Part shown: piece after piece, positions 46,600-56,685 of the stretch | Numbering within the stretch: the first letter of the stretch is position 1 | How the letters are laid out: each line of letters opens with the position of its first letter | Source: Hymenopus coronatus | Taxonomy: Eukaryota; Arthropoda; Insecta; Mantodea; Hymenopodidae | Assembly (NCBI GenBank): GCA_030762935.1 | Contig: CM060895.1 | Span: forward strand, 29,750,501 to 29,814,500 | DNA: 64,000 bases | Direction of reading: 5' to 3' | Notes under the pieces: generated by a model | What the model was told of the DNA's origin: nothing | Database searches by the model: none | What the model saw: only the letters and a program-made list of their open reading frames with translations | Made by a program: the position numbers and the translations under genes

Positions 46600-47300
46600 T
46601 CAAGTAAAACTTCAAATCACGATTACAACTCTATACCTACAAAAGGACAACCAGATCAGTTTACACTAGAAGAATTGAATGACTTGATAAGAGATCTGTG
46701 TCTCTAAAAAGAAGCAGCACAAGTTTTGGGGTTGCTATTAAAGGAAAAACATTTGCTCACCCTAGGCGCAACATTCTACTGATTTCAATCAAGAGAATAA
46801 AAATGTTGTGAGCATTTCACCACAGAAGGCCCTCTTGTTTATTGAAAGAACATTGAAGGTGTGTTATCAAAATATGGTGTTATATACAACACAAATGAAT
46901 GATTGTAACAAAAGAAGCCTCAAGGCCATACTTCTACACATAGGAAATAAGTATGGCTCAGTGCCAATAGCATATTCTGTGCACTTAACAGAAACCTATG
47001 AAAATATGGAGATGCTGCTGAAGGCATTAAACTATTCAAAGCACCAATGGGTTGTTTGTGGAGACCTGAAAATAATAGGAATGTGTTGGGACAACAGTCA
47101 CGCTTTATGAAGTTTCCCTATTTCCTGTGCCTCTGGGATAGCTGTGCCCATGAATGGCATTGGATTACCAGAGAATGGCCCTGCAGAACAATAATGACTC
47201 TGGGAAAAAAAAAATGTGATAAGAGAATCTCCAGTGAAACGAGAGAAAATCATTCTGCCACCTCTTCATATTAATCTGGGAATCAAGATACAGTTCATTA
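46600..47300 (+). pseudogene. Uncharacterised repeat-borne coding relic
   Basis: Frames read QFTLEELNDLIRDLCL then KEAAQVLGLLLKEKHLLTLG; KRSLKAILLHIGNKYGSVPI then AYSVHLTETYENMEMLLKAL; KHQWVVCGDLKI; and FPYFLCLWDSCAHEWHW. I recognise this arrangement (SKRSLKAVLLHNGN, DLK, KFPCFLCLWDSR) as a recurrent unnamed protein in many metazoan genomes, probably spread by transposition. Its function is unknown. The Cys-Leu-Trp-Asp motif with nearby His looks like a metal site. Decayed by stops at 46708, 46781 and others. Confidence 0.5.
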
Positions 47301-47399
47301 AAGGATGGCCTAAAAACGGTGACTGTTTTGTATATAAGTTCCAAATTTTCTGTTGTGTCTGAGGCTAAATTTAAAGAAAGAAAGTTTGTGGGACCGAAC

Positions 47400-47545
47400 A
47401 TAAGATTTTTTTTTTTTTTATGTATTTATTTATTGGGGTCTATGGAGCTCAAAGTTACTTGACATTCGTCTTCTCAGGATAAGGGAAAACCCTGATAAAA
47501 ACCTTATACGGGTAACTCACCCTAAGCGAGATTCGAACTCTTCCC
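47400..47545 (-). repeat. tRNA-derived SINE, family A (minus)
   Basis: The reverse complement gives gagttcgaatctcgcttagg (B box), gtgagttacccgtataaggt, tcctgagaagacgaatgtca and gagctccatagacccc. A poly-A tail appears as the T-run at 47408-47419. Confidence 0.8.
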
Positions 47546-47939
47546 TGAAAATCTTAGAAGTTGTCTCTTTAAGTTTGCTAAGATTTGGAAAAAGTCAATT
47601 AAATTGTATAATGTATTTCAGACTAACTAAATTTCAATTTAAGTCAAGTAATTTTTATAGGAAACTGCAGTGATTTTTATCTATATTTTACCACATATTG
47701 TGTAAGTTTGAGTTTCAATGGCAAGCTTTTCAGTACTAGGGGCTATTGAACAGTAGTAATTACTTTTTAATTTTTTAATATTTAATTTGCACAGCTGCTT
47801 TATGTTATGCTATTTAAATGCTTCATTAAACTTTAAAACTGTAGTAATGAATCCACAGATTTATTGTTGGTAGTTCATTACTTGATAAAAATGCTGAAGT
47901 TTAGGAAGATGGGCATAAAATAAATGACTGCAGCCAATC

Positions 47940-48150
47940 TGGGTAGCTCAGTTGGTTAAGTAGCTTGTCAAGGTCGCAAGTTCAAACCTGGCCCAGACTG
48001 ATGGTTTTTAATTGTGCTTAAAAGTGACACATATGTAAGTAGATTTACTGGCATGTAAGAGAACTCCTGCAGGACAAAATTCCAGCACACCGGTGGCATT
48101 GATATGATCCTGGCAATTGACAGCATATAAATAATTTTAATTTTAAAATT
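47940..48150 (+). repeat. tRNA-derived SINE, family C
   Basis: Head ctgggtagctcagttggtta (A box) and ggtcgcaagttcaaacctgg (B box), then a body unrelated to the other families (cagactgatggtttttaatt, aagagaactcctgcaggaca, cagcacaccggtggcattga). The tRNA-like head cannot fold into a full cloverleaf with an acceptor stem. Confidence 0.7.
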
Positions 48151-48243
48151 ACTATACAGAGGCCTCACACCCTAAATTTGGTCCTGCCTATAATGCATAT
48201 ACATTATTGAATAAATTGTAATTTTACTTTATAATAAGAATGT

Positions 48244-49140
48244 GGCAGAAATAATTACCCATTTTACACACTTTATTTAAGCATGAAGAAATACAACTAC
48301 ACATTATTAGTGTACACTGTTTGAAAGAACACTTCTTAATATTGATGATACGTGTCACTTTTTATAAATTATGTCTTTTAGGTGTCTGCCATTGCTTGCG
48401 ATGCAATCTTCTGCATAAGCACACATATTCTGCATAACCTTATGAAGAGTATCATCTGTAATGGCCTCAGTTTTAGTGTCAATGCTGTTTTTCAGGTCCT
48501 GAATAGTTGCTGGTTTGTTAATATACCTTGGATTTGAGAAATCCAGAGCAGGCTGGCCTGTTGACATCATAAAGCGTGAAACAAGATGCTCAGGAAACAT
48601 TCTGTGCAAGACTGTCATGGGGGCTCTAGCAGCATGGGCAGTTGCACCACAATATGCGGTTTCACCACCTGGAGCTTGTAGGGATGAAACCTCATATCCA
48701 GGTGCAACATCCGTCCTAGGCTTCTGTCTGAGATGTTGACTTGTTAATGCCAACAAACAGATCATGTTGGACTTTGCTCTACAGCAGCTGCTACTTTTGC
48801 AGTGTTGTCCAGGGTGCGAACCATACGTTGTCTACCAGGGGGCTTCTTATTTGTTACAGATGCTGTTGCTCTAAACTGCTACACACATCTCTAATTGTCT
48901 TCCTGGATGGAACTTTATCATTTCGACCGAAGTCAAAATGTCAAAACGAGTGCTGCATTTGTGTGACACTATCACCACTTTTGAAAAATGTTTAAATTAC
49001 AAATGCATGGTGTTCATTTGACCAATGCTCCATACTGACTGGAAATGCTTTGAATGGTACTACACTTTGGTGCCAACATCAACTCACTAGAAGCTATCTC
49101 CAACAACGATGCACTATTTGAAATGGGTAATTATTTCTGC
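48244..49140 (-). mobile_element. Internally deleted Tc1/mariner-type element (about 0.9 kb)
   Basis: Inverted ends ggcagaaataattacccatt (48244-48263) and aatgggtaattatttctgcc (49121-49140) match perfectly over 20 bp. The minus-strand transposase relic keeps both ends of the protein but lacks the middle. The end sequence GGCAGAAATAATTACCC may be interior to the true termini. Confidence 0.8.
48355..48995 (-). pseudogene. DUF4817-type transposase relic, N- and C-terminal parts
   Basis: The N-terminal part (minus, 48990-48770) reads FFKSGDSVTQMQHSFRHFDF then NDKVPSRKTIRDV, the DUF4817 helix-turn-helix. The C-terminal part (48765-48355) reads TVLHRMFPEHLVSRFMMSTG, RYINKPATIQDLKNSID, TLHKVMQNMCAYAEDCIASN and GRHLKDIIYKK, the usual end of this transposase family. 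All three catalytic Asp blocks lie in or beside the deletion, so it is non-autonomous at best. Confidence 0.8.
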
Positions 49141-49144
49141 CTTA

Positions 49145-50255
49145 CCCTGTAATATATTAGGTGTTAATTCTTCAAAAATTGACTATATGTGCCATCCACT
49201 TTAAAAATAAAGACTGTAAGTCATCATGAGTTTGAGTGCATGAATATGTAGAAGCTACATTTCTACAATACATTTCAAAATATATTATTTTGAATTCAAA
49301 GTTTAATATATTATTTTGAATTCAAAGTTTTCTCTACCTCTGACTGAAGTATATACAAAGCACAGGTAAAAGAGACTGGACAAAAGGGAGGTTTTGGGTG
49401 GTGGAGTGAGGTAAGAATGCCTTTCAGGTTGTAGACCTTTGGAGCCATTTTTCCTCATGGATAATATTCTCTATTAAGGGAAACTTTGGTTCACATATTC
49501 TGGTATATACTTGCCCATCACATCTGCTGGAGTCTCAGATGCCTGATGTTGAACAGTGCTACATTGCAAATACAGGTATTCTCCTGAAATTTCAAGGAAA
49601 TTATATTATAAAACAGGGATATATAATTTGTAAAAGAACAATTCTCTGCCCATAATCCTCTATCTGATTTGGCAATATCAACAATTACCAACACAGTAGG
49701 TAGCAACACATAATTATTTATGTTTCACTAGATTTTCAACTGAACTATGCCCAAATGATTGCTGTATTTTAAACAACCATAATCTGAGATCTAAACTTTA
49801 TTTAAAATTACTTTATACCCCATAAATTAAAATTTAAATTGCAGTAAGTCATTTTCTAGAGAGAAGTAAGTTTACTCTAATTGGAAAAGACCACTTGGTA
49901 AAGGGACTAACAGCAAAACACCTCAGACTTTTCCTTACTTCTCCAAACTCTCATCTACAATGAAACATCCCTTCTGCTTATCTCATCTTAATAGTGTGAC
50001 TAAACGTAAACATTTCTGGTTAGGAATTTTTTGATGAAAATACTGAACTTCTACAACCATTGAAGATCACTTTAAACACAATGTACACTGGGAAGTTCGG
50101 AAATATGTTTTTTTTGTTTCATTTGTATAGCCCCCTTTAACTTCAATGGTCATATCAGGCTTTGACTCGTGAAACTATAGGTTCAGAACATTAGGTTAAT
50201 AAACTTTATATCACTAAACACACGCACATTTACTCTCACATTCATACTTCCAGAC
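49145..50255. other. No recognised feature
   Basis: AT-rich. A 22-bp direct duplication (aatatattattttgaattca aag) sits at about 49280-49331. Confidence 0.45.
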
Positions 50256-50259
50256 TCTA

Positions 50260-50375
50260 TGGGGGATAGGAAATAATTCTAGTTAAAGAAAAATTCTCTG
50301 CCCCAGCCAGGAATCGAACCCGGGACCTCCAGGTGAGAAGTCAGCTTGCTGACCACTCAAGCACGGAGGCAGTCA
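50260..50375 (-). repeat. tRNA-derived SINE, family D (minus)
   Basis: The reverse complement reads gcctccgtgcttgagtggtc agcaagctgac (A-box region) and ggaggtcccgggttcgattc ctgg (B box), then ctggggcagagaattttt. The heads are well conserved, but the 3' trailer runs straight into a SINE body, so it is not a tRNA gene. Confidence 0.75.
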
Positions 50376-50711
50376 GAAATATGTGTTGTTACGTTAATTA
50401 AAGATATACTTCCCCTTTTGTATTTATTGTCAATTGGCATTGTTTTTAATTTTTAAAGGTATTTAACCCTTTTAGCCCCAATCATAATCTAATCATGACT
50501 GGAAAATTTTGTCAGAATTGATCTATCATGTCAGTTTCATACATTCAAATTTGTTTCTGTGGGAAAGCCTGTATACTTGCTATGGCATAGCTAAAGAGAA
50601 AGGTTTTCTGGAAATTGTCATGGCCTTCTTGTTATATTCCAAAGCCAAAATCAACTTCAAACTTAGTTTTTCTAGCACCTGTTTGTGTTAGCTGAAATAT
50701 GGCATCGCTGA

Positions 50712-50825
50712 ACAAGCGATTATGAACCAAAGATGAAATAACAGCTGCAGTTCAGGATGTATTAAAGAAAAATGGCAGTGAATTTGATTTTTCAGATCTG
50801 TATGATAGTGCTTCTGACATTGAGG
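50712..50825 (+). pseudogene. Possible piggyBac-type N-terminal fragment
   Basis: The frame MASLNKRL, stop, TKDEITAAVQDVLKK then GSEFDFSDLYDSASDIE is followed by a GT (gtaagag). Acidic SD-repeats of this kind open many piggyBac transposase-derived genes. A Cys pair further on (KCTVCDRDYG, WYCSVC at about 51460-51570) could be its C-terminal zinc site. Both parts are weak and the core is absent. Confidence 0.3.
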
Positions 50826-51028
50826 TAAGAGATAGGTCATACCGATTTATCTTCTACAGTAGATTTGTTACAAAACTTGGCTGCTAGAAAACAGCCCATG
50901 TAACCTTCACTGCATTTCCCTGTGCGTGCATCCTACATCCATTCTGTCTTCACACATGTGTCAGTCTTTCTTACTTCTGTTCTAGTCCAGTTCACACATG
51001 AATATCATCTAGAAGCGTTCCATTTTGC

Positions 51029-51350
51029 TTGAGGTGCTTTCAAAATGCAGTTTACAGTACACAAAGAGTGTTTATGAACAATATGCATGTGCTTAGATCA
51101 TTTTGTAGGGATGAAACTAAATTTCCTGGCTTGCATGGTAAGGCCATTCGTTTGCTTGTAAATAAATTCAGGGATACGGGAGCTTTTGGAACAGAAGTTA
51201 GACAAAATCGGAAAAAGGTTACAACGGTCTCTTCGAAAATCTCTTAGGCATCATGCACAAAAAACTGACATTTCGAAAGCTTCAGCATGGAAAGCAACAA
51301 AACTTTTAAAACTCAAACTGTACAAGGCTACTGTTGTCCCGGAATTTCCT
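51029..51350 (+). pseudogene. DUF4817-type transposase, N-terminal fragment
   Basis: STQRVFMNNMHVLRSFCRDE then FPGLHGKAIRLLVNKFRDTG (first helix-turn-helix). After a frameshift near 51190-51240 it continues RKSLRHHAQKTDISKASAWK and ATKLLKLKLYKATVVPEF, the second helix-turn-helix and linker of Tc1/mariner-superfamily transposases. The catalytic core is missing. Confidence 0.65.
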
Positions 51351-51639
51351 ACATCTCCTGTGATAAGGTATGTTTTGTGTTTATTTTGATAACTGTTAAT
51401 ATGATTTGAGATTTTATTTGACATCCATGCATGTGTGACTGAGTGACGGGCCATGCGACTGCCAGTCAAGTGTACAGTATGTGACCGAGACTATGGAATT
51501 ATGTGCCTGATGGCCAAGTTTTGTAGCATATTTACTGTAGCTCTAGTGACGAAAGAAACAAAGATGTGGTATTGTAGTGTCTGCTCCCAAAAAGAAACAA
51601 ATAAAATGTACAAGAATGCTATGTTTTAGCCTGCCTTGG

Positions 51640-51890
51640 TATGTGGAGGTAATATGTCTGCCTCTAATTCAAGAGATCTCGTTCGAATCTCGCTAAGGGT
51701 AAATTATCCGGATATCCCCCCTGCCCAGGATTTCTTCTTATTGTGAGATGACAAATGTCGAATAACTTTAAGCTCCATGGGCCCCAAGGTCATTTGAGGA
51801 TCATTTCACTGATTTCATTCATCATCCAATATGACCAACAAGGTTAAAGGATGTTAAGCTAAAAATAGAAGTGAATAAAAAAAAAATTGT
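51640..51890 (+). repeat. tRNA-derived SINE, family A
   Basis: tggtatgtggaggtaatatg tctgcctctaattcaagaga (A-box region), ctcgttcgaatctcgc (B box), aactttaagctccatgggcc, atttgaggatcatttcactg and caacaaggttaaaggatg. Confidence 0.8.
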
Positions 51891-52253
51891 GTTGATTATA
51901 AAAAAGGACTGCTTCCTAAGTGTGGGCAACAGCGTAAGTACTAGATTGTGCAATAATTTTATTTACAAGTGCACCCTTTAGTTTTTAGTTATTTTCATGA
52001 TAACTTGCTTAAAGTATATTTACGCATGCATTTGATGGTGTTTTTCAATTTATAGATTTAATTATTTTTTTGTATTCTAAAACCTAAGATTTCAGAACAA
52101 AACACTTTGCTATTTATTGAAGAACTATATGCATTTTATGTGCAATTGATTGGCATGAATTTTCTATGATGTAAGATTCATCAGGCTTAATTGTTGATTC
52201 TTTTTGGTGTTTTAATTTTATTTTCATATTTTTGTTTTGTTTTTCTTTTTTTT

Positions 52254-52862
52254 TTCTTTCTCTACACATACTATGTACATAGAGAAGGTATTGCACTTCA
52301 TCCAAAATACACAGAAATACACATTTTAGAGTCCCCAGTATCCAAAAAGAAAAAAAGCATTTTCAGAAAAAGGCCCGCCTGTATATTTTGATTTTTCTGG
52401 GAATCTGAAGACCTCTTTGTTCTGAATAAATTTTGCTGAATTTTGTGTAACTGGTAAACCATAAGAGATAGACAAAACCTTGCTGCACAAAATGATCATG
52501 TTAAAACACACAATTTTGTCATATAGTCCCCCCCCCCTTTTCATAGAATTTACTATTTCTGAGATATTTTTTTGTTACTGTTGTCAGATTTAAAATACTT
52601 AAACTTTTCTCACATGAAAAGTTTTAAACACCTGGTCCTGCATAGAAACAGATTTCAACTAGCTTTTAAAAGATTTGACTATCGTTTTAACCTAGTGTGT
52701 TCTCTTATTTTCCTTCTACTTACAAGGAAGCAAGTAATCAAGACAACGCTGCTAACATTTAACTTGATTATCATTAAGTAAATAGAAGAACATGCTTTTC
52801 AACAATAATTTGTTACAGCAATGTAGAGAAAGTTATGTGAATGGAACACATCAGATTTTTTA
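52254..52862 (+). repeat. R1 repeat, internally shortened copy
   Basis: Starts tttctctacacatactatgt acatagagaaggtattgcac (palindrome shortened), keeps cagaaatacacattttagag, then jumps to gattttctgggaatctgaa-like sequence. It ends caatgtagagaaagttatgt gaatggaacacatcag. Confidence 0.75.
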
Positions 52863-52869
52863 ATATTGA

Positions 52870-55185
52870 AGAGACCTCATGCATGGAGTGTGTATTATGC
52901 AACAGATGAGTATTCACTAAAAATTAAAAAAGAACTCATAGTTCTATGTGACGTGATTCTCATTAATCATTAATGTTTTAAAATCTTGCACTTTTCTCCA
53001 AAATTATTTGACTCTTCTCATATGGTAGTTTGCTCTCCAGACTCGCACTGAAAGGGATAATGTCATGTGGTACATTAGTTTTGTGTTTTCCCCTCTGCTT
53101 CTATTTAATTATATTGATATAGTTTCCTGTATACTATCAAGTTCACCTAAATGTCAACAGGTTGCCCTACAGGTTGGCACGCAGATCTGTAGTTTCTGCT
53201 GCCAGATAGTACAAGCATCTGGCAGACTTCATGAATCACTGACTTTTGTAAGCTAAACTTTAGATATAAGCATATACTCTCAACCTTCTCACAGAAGATG
53301 TTGGAAGTATAATCCTCTTCTCTTAGGCATACTTACTTTGCACCCCTTATGAAATTATCATTCATATGTAGAGTTAAGATTACATATGTAAAGTCCTGTT
53401 ATGACTTTCCTTAGCAGCAACTCTAACTACTAATAGGCTTGGTTTAAGCATGGGGTTGAGGAAGTTACTTTAAGATGATTGGCTATTTCCTTGATGCCAC
53501 CAGTATTGCATCAACTGTATTTATTGAAAATGGTAATCTTAGAGTTTCTGCTGTACTGTAGTCAAGCATTGTTGAATCAGAAGGGACAACGCAGTTGTGC
53601 ATGCAGAGTGATGCAAGAGGCACAACAGCTCACCTTATACAACATGCCAGCTTCAGCAGGACTTATGGGAGTGCATCCACAATACCACCTCTTCTATGAT
53701 AATGGACCTAAGATTGAGATTGCATTAACATCTTTGTAGTAGTGTTTCAATTTCATTAATATTTTTTATGTAGATAATTCATTTATTATTTGGGTGATTT
53801 ATTTTTATTGGTAGACCATAAATACTGGGAATTTTTATAATTTCAATAAAATTGGCTAAGTTCAACTTAAGTTGGAGATTCAGGACACATGCAAGATATC
53901 CACTACACCTGATGGTGAAAAATACAAGTCTGCTTGGTGGAGTATAGTGCCCCACCAGATGCTTAAGTGAACTTATTGTATTATCTCTATGACTATTAAT
54001 TTTATAAGCAACAGCTACTTGTTCAGTTTGCTAATAGTTTTGTATCCAACAGGATAGTGAAAACTCAAATATATTAATCCCATCTTCATTTGGTATCAAA
54101 TACAATGGAATCAGGAACAGCAAGATTATATTAATGCCAAAACTCTTATAATCAGAGACAAAAATTCATTATATTCACATTGGTGAAACAGTTAACAACT
54201 TGTAAAAATGTACAAATCATTATGTAAAGCAAAACAATGTAATAAAAATAATATTTACATTTACAATACAATGCTTTGAATATGTGCTCCCTTGCAGCTT
54301 TTGCTTTAACATTAGTATTTTCTCTCAGTTGCTGGTATAGCACCATTGTCATATATAACTATAAATGCTAGCAAATGGCATAATTAAATAAGTACCCACT
54401 GAAAATAATAAACAATTGCTCACCAATACTATACAATACTCCTTGCAAGAATTTTCTCTGGATAAAACTCAGTGTATTTTAAAATGCCAGCTATAGTTGA
54501 CCATATCTTGATTATGTATTTCTACTGAGAGGCAGAATTTTGCTGCTTCACTACTTCCTGGGTAGCATCATGAATACTGTTACCTAATAATCATTTAAAA
54601 TATTTTAAGAGAGGTCAATCCTTGTATAAGTTCATAATAAAACTCTACAACTTTGACTAAAGTTATAAATAAAAATAATACACAAATCACATAAATATTT
54701 ATAATATCTTTGTATTGAAACTGATAAACTGCTAATCAGCCTCTTTCTAAATGACAGATGCCAGTCCTTAAGTTCTTTCTAAAAATAAGAAAAAGAAATT
54801 ACAGTCATTATTTTTAAATATGAAATAATCACAGATGCAATATAAACATTTAAGGGACTTTATAAAAGGAATAAAATTTAGATTTCTACAATAAAATTAT
54901 AGTAAGTGTTCATATTCTACATCTATTTATTGTTTTATGTAAATCCATTGTTCATTAAACAATAAATACTTTTTCCAGTCTCTGATGAATGATAATGTAC
55001 AAGCGTGCATCCGGTATACCTGAGAATTTGACTCTAATGTGCATATTACTGTATTTTCCACAGTAGATTTTACTGTGTTACACTCAATGCAGCATTTGCA
55101 CACAGAAACATGCAGTATCTTATAATTCACAATACTGTAAGCACTCCTATGTTTAGGTGGGAATGAAAGAGAACTTAGGCAGACC
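52870..55185. other. No recognised feature; probable 3' flank of the 55.2-kb gene
   Basis: AT-rich. The 86-codon frame at 53479-53739 (LLNQKGQRSCACRVMQEAQQ, then HPQYHLFYDNGP) has no family I can name and no splice-site support. AATAAA on the minus strand at 54931-54926 could end the mRNA of the gene that stops at 55190. Confidence 0.4.
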
Positions 55186-55189
55186 ATAA

Positions 55190-56685
55190 TTAGCACTGAG
55201 ATGAAGATGGTTGGTGGCTAAAATTGGTAGTGAATTTCTTGCTTGCACTTGTATTGGAAGATCTGCTGGTTGGAATTGGAGGTGGTGGTGGTTTAGATAC
55301 CCTAGATCTGGGACAAGGTGGAACTGGTGCACTTGGCTCTGTTCTGGTCAGTCGATTAACATCATCTTGTGCTGTACCATTTCTGTCCATGGCTGATACA
55401 TCTTGTAGGAAACTGACAACACGAGTGGCTTGCTGCTGTCCTTTAGGATCCCCTGAGTCCTGCCCAAAATACATGACAGTTGCAGAACTAGCCCTCTGGA
55501 GCAAAGAGGACATGGCATTACTGGGTTTGTTATAACTACCTGCACTGCACTGAGAGTCAGCAATGGAACGCCCATCTCCTTCGTCACGTCGACTTAACTC
55601 ACTACATGGTGAACCACCCCCTCTTTGTTTACCTTCCCTTTCTGCAGCCAGTATTTCTGCTGCAGTAAAATCAGCACCACTTTGCTGGAATTGCTGTAAT
55701 GCACTCGAAGATAGCCAAGGCTTGTTTGGCTTCAGCGTATTTTCTGCTTGCTTCCCAGTTTCATCTGATGAGCTTGAAAGTAGTCCTAGCTTATCTAATA
55801 GGGCTTCACTTCCATTTTCATCCATATCCTGTAACTGCATTTCCTTAGCAGCTCCTTGAGAGCTACGTGGGGGAATGAGCAACTTTGTAAGAGGTGGAGC
55901 AAGTCCCAGTCCAATGCTGCGTTCATGATATACATCAGATATTGTAGGTGTAAGCTCACGATTGAGTCTGCGCAGTTGTGTAGCAATGATTTGATCCTGA
56001 ATACTGCTAGGTCCACTGCCACTACCAGGGTTGTTTGATGAAATCACATCAGGTGCTTCATCAAATGCTTTTGTAATAGGAACAGAGCGATTTTCCACCT
56101 CTGTGGTACCTCCAGAGTCAGAAGAGAAAAAATGTAGCCTAGATTCTTTACTATTAGTATTTGGTTCTTCACTTGCACTAAGTGACAATGGTTTTCTAGG
56201 GGCTGTTGCCCCTAAATTTGACAGTTCCGTTCGCACACTCAATCTGTCTAGGACAGAAGATGATTGAATACTAGCTGCAGCATTTCCACTGCCACAACTA
56301 CTGCTGCTACTAGTACTCGGCAGTTTTAGAGTACTTGAGTTGTGGTAGTTATTTGCAGAGTTGCTACGTGAGGATTTGTATGGAGATTTGACAGGACACG
56401 TGCCACCAAAGTCTGAGTCTGAACTGTGAGATTCAAAACCTCCTGACACCACTGAGAGATTATTGACAGTGTTATAAAGTCCAGCAGGAGGCAGAGGATG
56501 CAATGAATCAACTATAGGAGGTGGTAAAGGAGGAGCTGGAGCTTGACGAGGGGGTGGCAAAGGAGGAAGAGGATGCATTTGTCCAGCACGCCGTAGTACT
56601 GTAGCATGGCCACTTCCTTCCCAATCTGTAGCAGAACTTGCACTGCTAGATGAATCAGGTCGGCGATGGTAACCCGATGAGCCAC
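55190..56685 (-). CDS. Unknown Ser/Pro-rich protein, last coding exon
   Basis: One open frame of 498 codons runs from the acceptor AG (56687-56686) to the TAA at 55192-55190. Its length without a stop in AT-rich DNA, and its codon-balanced Ser/Gly/Pro composition, argue for real coding sequence. An in-frame ATG at 56713 lies upstream of the acceptor in intron sequence and is probably not used. Confidence 0.85.

Noticed and set aside
45415..48150. tRNA genes at the SINE heads (also 13088, 50375)
   Set aside because: A and B boxes are present, but acceptor stems do not pair and the sequence continues into SINE bodies, so they are retroposed tRNA derivatives.
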